Below are positions 16,841 through 26,392 of a stretch of DNA of 64,000 bases, in pieces. This stretch comes from Holophagae bacterium. GTDB taxonomy: Bacteria > Acidobacteriota > Holophagae > Acanthopleuribacterales > Acanthopleuribacteraceae. Below the pieces are notes generated by a model that worked only from the letters and a program-made list of their open reading frames with translations, did no database searches and had not been told where the DNA came from. Position 1 is the stretch's first letter, and every line of letters starts with the position of its first letter. A program made the translations under genes and the position numbers. The stretch spans positions 1,364,001 through 1,428,000 of the forward strand of contig JAUIFE010000001.1 in the NCBI GenBank assembly GCA_030429565.1. Direction: 5' to 3'.

Positions 16841-17851
16841 ATGACCAAGATGTATCGCGAGCAGGATGTCAATCGAGAAGTCTTTGAAGGTAAGACCACA
16901 ACGGTCCTGGGCTACGGTAGCCAAGGCCGCGCCCACGCGCTAAACCTGCGTGAAAGCGGCTTCAAAGTACGCCTCGGCTTGCGACCCGAAGGCCGCTCAT
17001 GGAAAAAGGCGCAAGCCGATGGCTGGGAACCGATGCCCCCTGGCGAAGCGGTTGTCGGCGCCGATTTAGTTGCGATCCTCGTTCCCGACATGGCGCAAGC
17101 CGCGCTTTACAAAGATTATGTGGCGCCCAACCTTAAGCCAGGCGCCGCGCTTCTGTTCGCCCACGGCTTTAACGTTCACTTCAAACACATCGAGCCGCCC
17201 AAAGAAGCCGACGTCATCATGGTCGCCCCTAAAAGCCCTGGTGACTTGGTGCGACGCCAGTATCAAGAAGGTCGCGGCGTGCCCTGCTTGATCGCCATCG
17301 ACCAAGACGCGAGCGGCCAAGCCTTTGATCGGGCCTTGGCCTACGCCGACGGCTTGGGCGGCACCAAAGCGGGCGTATTGCAAACGACGTTCGCGGAAGA
17401 AACTGAAACCGATCTGTTCGGCGAGCAAGCAGTCCTGTGCGGCGGCGTCACCGAATTGATCCGTTACGGTTACGAGACATTGGTAGAAGCGGGTTACCAA
17501 CCGGAAGCAGCCTACTTCGAGTGCCTGCACGAGTTGAAGTTAATCGTGGATCTGATCTACGAAGGCGGCTTTACCAAAATGCACGAGTTCGTCAGTGAAA
17601 CAGCCAAGTACGGCGACCTGACACGCGGACCCCGCGTGGTTGACGCTTCGGTCAAAGCCAACATGAAAGAGGTTTTGACGGAAATCCAAAACGGCACCTT
17701 TGCCAACGAGTGGCGCGATGAAAACGCGCAGGGTTTACCACGCTACAAGGAGCTGCTGAACGCGGACTTGGATCACCCGATTGAAAAAGTCGGCAAAGAG
17801 TTACGCGCGGCAATGGCATGGTTAAAACCTCAGATGGAGGGGGCCAAATGA
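16841..17851 (+). CDS. ilvC: Ketol-acid reductoisomerase, class I
   Basis: 336 residues, the length of short class I enzymes. It isomerises and reduces acetolactate or acetohydroxybutyrate to the dihydroxy acid. The NADPH-binding loop is [17 protein letters not shown] with LRPEGRSW as the cofactor-specificity loop; Arg/Ser there favour NADPH. Metal and substrate residues lie in [12 protein letters not shown] and in [13 protein letters not shown]-like [18 protein letters not shown]. Strong AGAGGAG ribosome site. The stop overlaps the ilvB start by 4 bases (ATGA at 17848-17851), so translation of the two is coupled. Confidence 0.96.
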   Translation: MTKMYREQDVNREVFEGKTTTVLGYGSQGRAHALNLRESGFKVRLGLRPEGRSWKKAQADGWEPMPPGEAVVGADLVAILVPDMAQAALYKDYVAPNLKPGAALLFAHGFNVHFKHIEPPKEADVIMVAPKSPGDLVRRQYQEGRGVPCLIAIDQDASGQAFDRALAYADGLGGTKAGVLQTTFAEETETDLFGEQAVLCGGVTELIRYGYETLVEAGYQPEAAYFECLHELKLIVDLIYEGGFTKMHEFVSETAKYGDLTRGPRVVDASVKANMKEVLTEIQNGTFANEWRDENAQGLPRYKELLNADLDHPIEKVGKELRAAMAWLKPQMEGAK

Positions 17852-19500
17852 GAGGAGCCGATTTCGTGGTCAAAGCACTCGAACGCGAAGGGGTCGACTT
17901 CGTGTTCGGTTATCCGGGCGGCGCGATCATGCCCGTCTACGATGCTTTGGTTGAGGCCAAGTTCAAACACGTGCTGGTACGCCACGAACAAGGGGCGGCG
18001 CTGGCGGCGGATGGGTACGCGCGCGCAAGCGGCAAGGTCGGCGTCTGCCTAGCGACCTCCGGCCCCGGCGCAACCAACCTGGTCACGGGCATTGCCAATG
18101 CCTTCATGGACTCGGTGCCCATCGTCGCGATCACCGGCCAAGTGCCCACCCACTACATGGGCACGGACGCGTTTCAAGAAACCGACATGCTGGGCGTCAC
18201 CATGTCAATCGTCAAGCACAGTTTCTTGCCACGCAGCCCTGAAGACCTGTTCTGGATGTTGCCCGAAGCGTTTCGGGTAGCGCGCAGCGGCCGGCCCGGC
18301 CCGGTCCTGATCGACATTCCCAAGGACGTTCAACTGGCGATGATCACCATGCCGGAAGCCCCGACGGAGCAAGACAAAGCGGACGCGTCACCGGATCCGG
18401 CGGCGCTGGCGGCGGCGGTTGAACTGCTCGAGGAGAGCGAACAACCGATCATCTACGCGGGGGGCGGCATCGGCATGGCCGGTGCACTCGACGCCTTTCG
18501 CGAGTTTGTCGAGGCGACCCGCATTCCGGTGGTCACCACCCTGAAAGGGATCGGTAGCCTCGACGGCCAACACGAGCTCAACCTCGGCATGCTCGGGATG
18601 CACGGCCTAAAAGCGGCCAACTTGGCGGTGCAAGAGAGCGATCTCTTGATCGTCATCGGCGCCCGCCTCGACGACCGTGCCACCGGCAAACTGGACACCT
18701 TCGCGCCCCGCGCCAAACTAATCCATCTCGATATCGACCCCGCCGAGTTGGGCAAGTTACGCCGCCCGGCGGTGGCGGTGCGCGGCAACCTCACCGAAAG
18801 CTTGAACGCCCTGCGCGCACCCATTGCCATTCGCAACTGGCGCACGCGTTGCCTGACCCGCAAAGCGGAAACAGCATGGGACTACAACGCACCCGGCGAA
18901 GACATTTACGCCCCGCGTTTGTTGCGCTTGCTGACCGAACGCAGCGGTCCCAAAACCATCATTAGCTGTGATGTCGGCCAACACCAAATGTGGGTCGCGC
19001 AACATTGCAACTTCACCGAACCCTATCAGCACCTGACCAGCGGCGGCCTCGGCACCATGGGTTACGGCCTGCCGGCGGCCATCGGCGCCTGGTTGGCCCG
19101 CCCCGATCACGAAGTCATCGTGGTGAGCGGCGACGGTTCGATCATGATGAACATTCAGGAGCTAGCCACCCTCAACCGCTACGGCATTCCCATCAAAATT
19201 CTGCTGCTGGACAACAGCCACCTCGGCCTGGTGCGCCAATGGCAGGAACTTTTCTTCGAGGAACGCTTCAGCGAGGTCGACCTCTCCGACAACCCCGAGT
19301 TCATTCAGGTCGCGGAAGCCTTCGGCATTCGCGGCATGAAAATCGAACACAAGCACCAGGAAGAAGAGGGTCTGGAAGCACTGCTTCAAGCGAAAGGCCC
19401 GTTTTTCCTCCACGTTGCCATTCACCCCGAAACCAGCGTTTGGCCACTGGTACCGCCTGGCAAATCCAACGCCGATATGATGGAAGGAGCAAAGTCATGA
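17848..19500 (+). CDS. ilvB: Acetolactate synthase, large catalytic subunit
   Basis: 550 residues. It condenses pyruvate with pyruvate or 2-oxobutyrate using thiamine diphosphate, Mg and FAD. The catalytic Glu sits in [14 protein letters not shown]. The ThDP/Mg motif GDGSIMMN-(x)n-N is [18 protein letters not shown] plus LLDNSHLG. The FAD/central domain contains [20 protein letters not shown] 17848 has GGAGG 7 bases upstream and overlaps ilvC; the frame extends 30 bases further up without a better start. Its own stop overlaps the small-subunit start by 4 bases, which favours stoichiometric assembly. Confidence 0.95.
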   Translation: MRGADFVVKALEREGVDFVFGYPGGAIMPVYDALVEAKFKHVLVRHEQGAALAADGYARASGKVGVCLATSGPGATNLVTGIANAFMDSVPIVAITGQVPTHYMGTDAFQETDMLGVTMSIVKHSFLPRSPEDLFWMLPEAFRVARSGRPGPVLIDIPKDVQLAMITMPEAPTEQDKADASPDPAALAAAVELLEESEQPIIYAGGGIGMAGALDAFREFVEATRIPVVTTLKGIGSLDGQHELNLGMLGMHGLKAANLAVQESDLLIVIGARLDDRATGKLDTFAPRAKLIHLDIDPAELGKLRRPAVAVRGNLTESLNALRAPIAIRNWRTRCLTRKAETAWDYNAPGEDIYAPRLLRLLTERSGPKTIISCDVGQHQMWVAQHCNFTEPYQHLTSGGLGTMGYGLPAAIGAWLARPDHEVIVVSGDGSIMMNIQELATLNRYGIPIKILLLDNSHLGLVRQWQELFFEERFSEVDLSDNPEFIQVAEAFGIRGMKIEHKHQEEEGLEALLQAKGPFFLHVAIHPETSVWPLVPPGKSNADMMEGAKS

Positions 19501-19790
19501 AAGTCTTTATGCAGTTGAAGTTGTTTAATCGCGAAGGAAGTTTGGAACGTGTGCTCGGCGTCGTTCGCCTGCGCGGCTTCCAAGTCACGGAAATGGCCGC
19601 GCACCAGCCCGGCGACAGCGAAACCCTCGACGTCACGCTTAAGCTGAACGGTCAGCGGGAGAGCGAAAACCTCAAGCAACAGCTCGATAAATTGTACGAC
19701 GTCGAGCATGTTGAGATGTTCATCATGGCGCCGGTCAAAAGCGCGGTCATGTCGAACTTCAGCCGGCAACCACTGGCAGCGGCAGGTTAA
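19497..19790 (+). CDS. ilvM: Acetolactate synthase small (regulatory) subunit, short IlvM-type
   Basis: 97 residues forming one ACT domain: [24 protein letters not shown] is the beta-alpha start typical of AHAS regulatory subunits, followed by [11 protein letters not shown] and a final strand [11 protein letters not shown]. It lacks the second domain of full-length IlvN/IlvH, so it resembles enteric IlvM. It should bind the catalytic subunit and tune activity; whether it confers valine inhibition cannot be told. GGAAGGAG precedes the ATG, which overlaps the ilvB stop (ATGA). Confidence 0.88.
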   Translation: MKVFMQLKLFNREGSLERVLGVVRLRGFQVTEMAAHQPGDSETLDVTLKLNGQRESENLKQQLDKLYDVEHVEMFIMAPVKSAVMSNFSRQPLAAAG

Positions 19791-19834
19791 GCCCCTTTTT
19801 CGTCACGAGCAGCACCTCAGAATCTAAGCCAAGA

Positions 19835-19870
19835 CAGGTTCCCTACATTATATATATGTAGGGAATCCTG
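19835..19870. repeat. Long inverted repeat between ilvM and ilvA
   Basis: TTCCCTACAT (19839-19848) is repeated inverted as ATGTAGGGAA (19856-19865) around an AT-alternating centre. It is extended by CAGG (19835-19838) with CCTG (19867-19870) past one bulged T. No T-run follows, so it may be an operator, an mRNA stem or a weak terminator. Confidence 0.6.
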
Positions 19871-20022
19871 ACTTTGCCTCATTTTGCTCCTCAAGGAAGC
19901 GGAGCCGCGTCTGGCCCGGCACGGGGTTTGGGCTCGGCACGACTTCGCTTCTTTTCACTTAACACCCCTCACCAAACCTGGCGCGCCTGCGCGCGGGCAA
20001 CACCCCGATAGGAACACAAGCT

Positions 20023-21573
20023 ATGAAAGCCGGCGCCTACCTTGAAAAAATTCTCGCCTCGCGCGTTTACGAAGCGGCGAAGGTCACGCCGATCAGCCCC
20101 ATGCGGCGACTATCAGCAAGTCACCACAACAACATTTTGCTTAAGCGAGAAGACCAGCAACCTGTTTTCTCGTTTAAGGTTCGCGGCGCCTACAATAAAA
20201 TTGCCGCGCTGGATCCCGCCCAGCGCGCACGCGGTGTGATTGCCGCCTCGGCCGGAAACCACGCCCAAGGCGTCGCCCTTGCCGGCCGCAAGCTCGGCCT
20301 GCCCGCCATCATCGTCATGCCCAGCGCGACGCCGACAATTAAAGTCGATGCGGTGCGCGCCCTCGGCGCCGAAGTCATGCTGGTCGGCGAAACCTTTGAA
20401 GAAGCCGCCGCTTACGCCCACGCGCTAAGCGAGGAACGCGGCATGACCTTCGTCCACCCTTACGACGACCCGCTTGTCATCGCCGGCCAGGGCACCGTCG
20501 CCATGGAACTGTTGCAACAACTTTCCGAACCGATGGACGCGGTCTTTGTCCCGGTCGGCGGCGGCGGCCTCATCGCCGGCGTGGCCGCCTGCTTGAAGCA
20601 AACACGACCTGAAACGCGCATTATCGGCGTCGAACCCGAGGACAGCGCTTGCCTGCATGCGGCTTTGGCCGCGGGCGAACGCGTTACACTGCCCCAAGTC
20701 AATATCTTTGCCGAAGGCGTCGCCACCACCTCAATCGGCGTCGAGAACTTCCGCTTGGCACAACTGTTTGTCGACGAAGTGATCACGGTGAACACCGACG
20801 AAATCTGCGCCGCCGTAAAAGATATCTTCGACGACTTGCGCTGTATTGCCGAACCTTCCGGAGCAATTGCGCTCGCCGGGATTAAAAAGTACATCGCACG
20901 TGAGCAAGCCGAGAACCGGAATTTAGTCGGCATCTTAAGCGGTGCCAATGTCGACTTCCACCGCTTGCGCCACGTGTCCGAACGCAGCGAAATGGCAGAA
21001 CGAAGTGAGGCCGTGCTCGCGGTTCAAATCCCAGAAGAGCCCGGCAGTTTTTTGAGTTTTTGCGAAGCGCTTAACCACCGCAACTTAACCGAGTTCAATT
21101 ACCGCTACCAAGCACGCGCACTCGCCACCATTTACGTCGGTGTCCAAGTGAAGTCACCCCAAGAGACCGGCCCCTTCCTGTGCCGCTCACTCGGCGAGCA
21201 GGGTTATCACGCCTGCGACTTAAGCGACAACGAGATGGCCAAAAACCATCTGCGCCATATGATTGGCGGGACCGCACCGGACTTAACCGACGAGCGCCTG
21301 TTCCGCTTCCAGTTCCCGGAACGACCGGGCGCTTTGCGCAAGTTCTTAACGGAGCTGGGCGCCCGCTGGAACATCTCACTGTTCCACTACCGCAACCACG
21401 GCGCGGCGTATGGCCGCGTTCTGGCCGCGTTCCAAGTACCCAACGACGAACAGGATGCGTTCCGAGCCTTTTTGAATGACTTGGGTTACGCCTATTGGGA
21501 AGAAACAGACAATCCCGCCTACCAACTGTTCCTGGCGGCCCCTCTGGAGAACTGCCAAGCGGCCGCCTCCTGA
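20023..21573 (+). CDS. ilvA: Threonine deaminase (biosynthetic)
   Basis: 516 residues. PLP enzyme that converts threonine to 2-oxobutyrate, the entry step of isoleucine synthesis. The PLP lysine is Lys52 in FSFKVRGAYNK. SAGNHAQGVA binds the phosphate region, and VGGGGLIAGVA is the glycine loop. After residue ~335 there are two ACT-like regulatory domains (AVLAVQIPEEPGSFLSFCEA and LFRFQFPERPGALRKFLTEL), the arrangement of isoleucine-inhibited enzymes. It lies 232 bases behind ilvM across an inverted repeat, so it may have its own promoter. A strong terminator follows. Confidence 0.95.
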   Translation: MKAGAYLEKILASRVYEAAKVTPISPMRRLSASHHNNILLKREDQQPVFSFKVRGAYNKIAALDPAQRARGVIAASAGNHAQGVALAGRKLGLPAIIVMPSATPTIKVDAVRALGAEVMLVGETFEEAAAYAHALSEERGMTFVHPYDDPLVIAGQGTVAMELLQQLSEPMDAVFVPVGGGGLIAGVAACLKQTRPETRIIGVEPEDSACLHAALAAGERVTLPQVNIFAEGVATTSIGVENFRLAQLFVDEVITVNTDEICAAVKDIFDDLRCIAEPSGAIALAGIKKYIAREQAENRNLVGILSGANVDFHRLRHVSERSEMAERSEAVLAVQIPEEPGSFLSFCEALNHRNLTEFNYRYQARALATIYVGVQVKSPQETGPFLCRSLGEQGYHACDLSDNEMAKNHLRHMIGGTAPDLTDERLFRFQFPERPGALRKFLTELGARWNISLFHYRNHGAAYGRVLAAFQVPNDEQDAFRAFLNDLGYAYWEETDNPAYQLFLAAPLENCQAAAS

Positions 21574-21604
21574 GGTCACCTTTCTTTGACACGCTCGTTT
21601 TCAA

Positions 21605-21643
21605 CGGGGTCACGCGTGCCAACGCGCGACCCCGTTTTTTTTT
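21605..21643 (+). terminator. Intrinsic terminator after ilvA
   Basis: CGGGGTC and CGCGT (21605-21617) pair with ACGCG and GACCCCG (21622-21634) around GCCA with one small bulge, followed by nine T. Confidence 0.9.
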
Positions 21644-22598
21644 GGCCGCCGACCACTGCAAAGCGCAGCCGGCAACAACAAAACGCAAGCACAGCACAAA
21701 CCAAGACCGGCCAACTTTCCCGAACTCTTTTTTTTTCGCGAAAGGCCGCAAAAAAGAGTACACAGGGCGCAAACCTGTTAGACCAGCCGGCCAAAATCAG
21801 CAAAATCGCGAAAAACCAGCCCGCTTTATTGACTTTTACTCAATTAAACACAGCACAAGCATCAACTAACGTGCTTTTTGGTGACCCAGCGCACACCCCA
21901 AAGCACCGCACCTTATTGCCTCACAAAAAAACATTTTTTACATTCACATTTTCCTAACACACGCAGTTTCGCCCATTAAGAGCTTGCGGCACAAGCCGGC
22001 AAAGCCGAGCATTTTCGAATGAACACCAATTCACCCACTATTGTAGTACAGCGTGTTACAGAGCCGTTACACAAGCGCAACCCGCGCCGGCAAGCCGGCA
22101 TCGCACCTGCAATTATGTCTTCCCGTCACGCGGACAAGCCACAACGACGATAGTGGCACACACGTGACAAGACACAGACTTCTATAGTATGTGTCACACG
22201 ACCGAACGTTACCTCGCCGAACACCGTCTGATTCATCATCAGTGACGACTCGGTGAAATACGTCGCGCTCTCAGGACCCTATTCTATGAACGCCAGAGGC
22301 GTTGTGAGACCCGACAGGAAACGTCCGGCCTATCCTAAAACACGCCACGAACACGCTTATATACAACACCTTAAGCTGACCTCGGGACGTGCCTCGGTTT
22401 TAAACAAACAACATCGGCCTCGGCCGAGTCGCCGCCTTATGCTTCCGTTTAAGGCAAAAGTGTCTGGATGTAACCCATGAATGCACTTCACATTATCCAA
22501 ACATTTTAGCGATTTGTTTTTTAAAACAACAAGCTCGCAAAAAAACTGAATACACAGCATCGTTCATTCATTTTTATGTTACACAGGAGAATGCTACC
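21644..22598. other. Long intergenic region before the small secreted protein
   Basis: About 950 bases with no gene I can support; overlapping frames are low-complexity and lack ribosome sites. An operator-like palindrome TTGTTTT-TT-AAAACAA sits at 22514-22529, and GTGACA (22164-22169) is echoed by TGTCAC near 22192-22197. The stretch alternates between AT-rich and GC-rich blocks. Confidence 0.5.
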
Positions 22599-22988
22599 AT
22601 GAATTCCAAAAACGTTTTTAAAATTGCCGCCTTCGCTCTGATCGCCTCCCTCGCACTGAACACTTTCGCTCAAGACAACAACGACTTGGTCGACTACCCC
22701 ACGCTTCGCACCGCATTGAACCAAGACGCTTTGGTTATCAACGCTTACAACACTTGCTTGCAAGAAGGCCACAAACTCAACCAAATCAACGTTGACCCCG
22801 TGTACTACGTCATGCAACCTACCGGCGACCACTTGGCTTTCACCGTAACGATTGTTATGAACAAGCGCGTTGGCGGTAACTTTTCTTTGGAAACCGAATA
22901 CGTCCACATGGTCGTACAAGTATACGGCGACGGCGAAGGCAACCTGACCGCCAAAGAAATCAACATCAAGCGCAGCACCGTTTACTAA
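22599..22988 (+). CDS. Small secreted protein of unknown function
   Basis: 129 residues with a clear signal peptide: basic start NSKNVFK, hydrophobic AAFALIASLALNTFA, cleavage before QDNND. The mature ~105 residues contain one Cys (NTCLQEG), an acidic N-terminus and alternating beta-like segments (HLAFTVTIVMNKR, EYVHMVVQVYGDG). I recognise no family. AGGAG 8 bases before the ATG and a perfect terminator behind it show a genuine monocistronic gene. The codons (frequent AAC, GAA, GTT) look like those of a highly expressed gene, which is an impression only. Confidence 0.75.
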   Translation: MNSKNVFKIAAFALIASLALNTFAQDNNDLVDYPTLRTALNQDALVINAYNTCLQEGHKLNQINVDPVYYVMQPTGDHLAFTVTIVMNKRVGGNFSLETEYVHMVVQVYGDGEGNLTAKEINIKRSTVY

Positions 22989-23016
22989 ACAACGCTTTTC
23001 GCTTCTGCTTTACATG

Positions 23017-23047
23017 AAAAACCCGGGTCCACGACCCGGGTTTTTTT
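23017..23047. terminator. Bidirectional terminator between convergent genes
   Basis: AAAAACCCGGGTC (23017-23029), loop CAC, GACCCGGG (23033-23040), TTTTTTT. The flanking A and T runs make it work on both strands, serving the secreted protein (+) and the porin gene (-). Confidence 0.92.
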
Positions 23048-23050
23048 GTT

Positions 23051-23683
23051 TTACCAGGTTTTGCTGATCAACAAAGTCACGCGACCGTCGTGAATCGAGG
23101 ATTCCCAACTGGTGTCGGTGTAACCTAACTCAAAATCGAGTGCCCACAACTGCTTGGAAAGCGCGAGTTTATAGTCGTTGCGGTCTTGACCCTGATCGAA
23201 ATCAAAAAGTCCGGCGTGCAGGCCCAACCCAAAACCCTTCGGCAGGTCAAAGCTAAGACTGCCGTCGAGGTAACTGTTCTCGTTGTTGTAATCGTAGAAG
23301 TACTTGGCAGCAAATATTTTATAGCCCATGCCCAGATAAGCTTCGTCCACGTCGCTATTGTCGGGAAACACGTAGCTGATGTGACCGATATCAAAGCTAA
23401 AGCCAGAATCCAATTCACGCGTGAAGCCGCCGTAAAGGTCGATTTCTACGTCGCGCTCTTCGCCGAACTTCACATTGGAAGCCCAAGTACCGAGGTAAAG
23501 GCCGTTAGTAAACGCGTAATCGAGACCGCCTTGAATAGCGAACTCTTCGTTGGTCTGCGACTCACCACGCCAAACGTAGTCGGGCGTAAGACCGAGGTTT
23601 ACACTAAAATCGCCGTAACCGAGCAGGGGGAAGCTCACCAAGGCGATCATCAAAAAGGACGGGGATTTCCAGGCAACATTCAT
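23051..23683 (-). CDS. TorF family putative outer-membrane porin
   Basis: 210 residues with a signal peptide (SFLMIALVSFPLLGYG) and a short beta-barrel. The diagnostic opening LTPDYVWRGESQTNEEFAIQ, then GGLDYAFTNGLYLGTWASNV, matches the TIGR02001/TorF pattern. Alternating hydrophobic strands end in Trp (SKTW), an outer-membrane assembly signal of the Phe/Trp type. It probably sits in the outer membrane as a small channel or structural protein; the substrate is unknown. AAGGAGA precedes the ATG at 23683. Confidence 0.85.
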   Translation of the reverse strand: MNVAWKSPSFLMIALVSFPLLGYGDFSVNLGLTPDYVWRGESQTNEEFAIQGGLDYAFTNGLYLGTWASNVKFGEERDVEIDLYGGFTRELDSGFSFDIGHISYVFPDNSDVDEAYLGMGYKIFAAKYFYDYNNENSYLDGSLSFDLPKGFGLGLHAGLFDFDQGQDRNDYKLALSKQLWALDFELGYTDTSWESSIHDGRVTLLISKTW

Positions 23684-23862
23684 GTTCGTCTCCTTAGGGG
23701 GAAATGGGGAAATGAATGCCCTGGTCGTGGGTTAATAACCTGATGATGAAAATTAAAATATCAAAAGAAGCGGCGAGAAAACCAGCAAAAAAGACGGATA
23801 ACTGTTTTTTTACGCGATAACGCAAGCTACCGCAGGCACATAGCAACGGGGAAGAAGGGCAC

Positions 23863-23903
23863 AAAAAAAGGCACCCTCGCGGCCGGCGGCCAGGGGTGCC
23901 TTT
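23863..23903 (-). terminator. Terminator of the PP2C phosphatase gene
   Basis: AAAGGCACCCT (from 23868) pairs with GGGTGCCTTT (to 23903) through a GC-rich apical stem. On the minus strand the right arm runs into TTTTTTT. Confidence 0.8.
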
Positions 23904-23928
23904 CTCGTGTAACAGGTTCGCGGCGCGT

Positions 23929-25044
23929 TTAAATAGCGATCATCTCTTCTTCCACCAACCCTTTGACCACAATCAACGACTTGTCGTCGAAGTGGAAATA
24001 AGGCGTCTCCTTAATGGCGTCAAGCACATGGCCGACAATCAGCGAAGGCCCCATGCCGGCGGCCAGGTAAGGCTGCAGAAAGTGACAGAAGGACTGCACA
24101 TCGGGATCGTTTTGCACGAGAATTTCCGCGGGATCCATTTGGTAAAGATCGAACTCGGAGATGTTTTCCATATCGGTGTTCTCGGGATAACGGAAAAAAC
24201 CAATCGGCTCGTTGGGCGCCCCCAAAGCCGGACAAAAATCCTCATAACACTCGGACTCAAAGCAACCGTCGGTGGCAAGAATCAAGTAATCGCCAGGGTG
24301 CAATGAGACGTGGTGCGGCACGTACGGTTTGTAAAAAGCGTCGCTGTGGGAGAAATAACCCAAGGGCGGGCCACTGTTGGGCTCGAGGTAGATGAAGCGG
24401 TTCTGGGCGGCACTGTAATAGAACACCGGCAACCCAGTACATACGAAGTTAAAGTCACCGGTATCGACGTGGAACTGACCGTGTAAACCCACGGCACCGC
24501 GCGTGCGCGTGGCGCGACTGGGATTGGTGCTTTTGACCAGTTCCTGAGTGAGCGGGCCTTTAAGCAACTCGTTTAGTTCAGTAAAGATGTGGTTTTCAAT
24601 GCGACGGCGGTCGCGGATGTGGGCATCCAAAATGTTAAGCAACAACCCGCGAATGTGGCCGGACAAAAAGAAAGCGTCATAGCCGTGGTTGGCGGTATCA
24701 AAGATCGACAATCCCACTTCTTGGGTAATCGAGCCGGTTTCGGTTAAAGGCTCGTAGTCGAAACCGACCACAAAGTCGCCGCCGATGCTGACATGGTTGG
24801 GAATGTCGCAAGCAGCCAGCATGGGCTCGAGATCGTACTCGACCCCGCCCAGCACAGCGGTGTTGGTGTTGCGCGTCTGACCGGCAAACTCAAAGGCGCC
24901 TTTCCGAAAACCGAAATTCATTTTGTAGGCGTTAAAGCGGTTTAGGTAATCGCGCAAGAATTGACTTAAAAAGACCGTTTCCATGGGTTTCAACTGCGTT
25001 TCCATTTGTTGACCAAGTTCTAATAAACTAGCTAACGTTGCCAT
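23929..25044 (-). CDS. SpoIIE/RsbU-type PP2C serine phosphatase
   Basis: 371 residues, cytoplasmic. After a helical N-terminal ~85 residues the PP2C-like metal motifs appear: GGDFVVGFD (Asp90), IFDTANHGYDA (the D-x-x-G-H-G-x-A block, with Ala-Asn-His replacing Ser-Gly-His), GDYLILATDGCFES (the TDG motif) and DDKSLIVVKG (final D-D-x-T/S-L). FICTGLPVFYY-like FVCTGLPVFYYS stands for the N-A-G-H-P segment. Such enzymes dephosphorylate anti-sigma antagonists in partner-switching pathways. No anti-sigma or STAS gene is adjacent and no receiver or PAS domain is fused, so its input and target are unknown. It is divergent enough that catalysis should be tested. Confidence 0.75.
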   Translation of the reverse strand: MATLASLLELGQQMETQLKPMETVFLSQFLRDYLNRFNAYKMNFGFRKGAFEFAGQTRNTNTAVLGGVEYDLEPMLAACDIPNHVSIGGDFVVGFDYEPLTETGSITQEVGLSIFDTANHGYDAFFLSGHIRGLLLNILDAHIRDRRRIENHIFTELNELLKGPLTQELVKSTNPSRATRTRGAVGLHGQFHVDTGDFNFVCTGLPVFYYSAAQNRFIYLEPNSGPPLGYFSHSDAFYKPYVPHHVSLHPGDYLILATDGCFESECYEDFCPALGAPNEPIGFFRYPENTDMENISEFDLYQMDPAEILVQNDPDVQSFCHFLQPYLAAGMGPSLIVGHVLDAIKETPYFHFDDKSLIVVKGLVEEEMIAI

Positions 25045-26232
25045 AGTTTTCCTCGATAGTCCACACGGTTATGACCGAACCGGGGAGCTGTTCACCACGT
25101 TTTTGCGATCAGCAGTCACTCAAGGACCGCTGGGGAAGGCCTCACAAAACGTGTCGTTATTCACCAAGATTGATTGTTGCGAATCAAGTAATCGCGGTTG
25201 TCGCCAGGCGGGAGAAACCCAAAAACCCCCGAACCATGACACCCCCAAGAATACGATTAATTAACCCAAAATGTTTGTGATTTTCGCGTCATTCCGACGT
25301 CTTTTTCACCACTCTCACAATCGTTCCATCCTTTTGAATTGGGCCGCGCGAGCAGACGTCGCCTTGCCGGCGAAACCCCCTCTTCTTTGTAAGCAAACCC
25401 CATGCACAAACCGTTTAAGACGAACCGGCCACGCCCGATTGAGGCGGAAACCACGGCTTGAAGGGGCCGGCCACCAGGAACCCTGGCCGATCAGGACCGA
25501 CCTCTGCCGTCCACAACCCAGTTTGGCGGGCGGACGCTCGGTCGAGAATGTGCCGCACAAGGCTGATTTCGTCGGCGCCACGGCACAGCCGGTTTGCGCG
25601 TCACGCGAAATCCATTCTTTAACCTAAATGGAGCGATTCTCGACAAGGCCGACGCCCACTTTAGGCTGGAGGATCGGTTCGCCGGCCAAGCCGACACCGA
25701 TATGCGGTCGAGCGCAGCACCGAATGGATCGCAACGGGCTGACTCGAAATAAAAAAAGAAGTCGGCGAGGGTGAGAACAGGTCGAAGCCCCATAGTCACC
25801 CGCGACGAAAGGCAGTCTACCCGAAGAACAAAGCGCTTGACAGACTTTTCTCGATCAAGCCAAAACTTTCGTGACCTGGCTCATGCAGCGCGTCTCAGGA
25901 ATGCCTTTTCAAAACTAAGCCTTTTGCTTACCAGGCTTTTAGAAGGGTTAAGGTGGCTGTCAAAGGCAATCTAAATCACACAACTTCACTTCTTTTTACT
26001 TTTTCAACGAACAACAAAATCTCTTATCAAATAGCAACCTCAACTTATGTGGAGAATACGTCTGCTCTGCGCGTTTTCGGTGAATGAATCATCAAGCAAT
26101 GGTGATTTTTCACAAAAAACGCCGTCTCCGCGCGCTTTTGCGCCGCGTCCCCCCGCCATGGCGTTAACACCAAAACATTTCCGCTCAACCACCTGGTGTG
26201 AGGCTTACGCAGCAGCGCTTAGCGGCGAAAGC
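25045..26232. other. 1.2-kb region without a supported gene
   Basis: Short frames here overlap on both strands, lack ribosome sites and show no domain. The centre (25340-25800) is GC-rich, while 25950-26050 is very AT-rich. It may hold decayed DNA or an RNA I cannot recognise. The upstream regulatory sequence of the PP2C gene should be within the first 100-200 bases. Confidence 0.4.
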
Positions 26233-26286
26233 ATTTTTCCATCCCAAAAACCTTCTCAAGGCGCAGGGCTTTTGGGATGGAAAAAT
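26233..26286 (-). terminator. 17-bp perfect inverted repeat, likely terminator of the J-like gene
   Basis: ATTTTTCCATCCCAAAA (26233-26249) is the exact inverse complement of 26270-26286, with a 20-base spacer that itself contains CCTT/AAGG. It lies just downstream of the minus-strand gene ending at 26393, and arms end in A/T runs on both strands. Confidence 0.65.
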
Positions 26287-26392
26287 ATCGTAAGCGCGGC
26301 CGCCGTTTGGGTTGGTGCTCCACGCGGTTTGGTGTTGCATCTGCTTTTTACTTTTTGAGCCTGGACGCAGTATCTGTTTCCATGCGGCAAAT

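Noticed and set aside
21095-21772. 225-codon minus-strand frame over the end of ilvA
   Set aside because: Antisense of a clear ilvA C-terminus and its terminator; highly Arg-rich.
25257-25799. Overlapping open frames of 60-120 codons on both strands
   Set aside because: No ribosome sites, domains or consistent codon bias; typical of GC-rich noncoding DNA.
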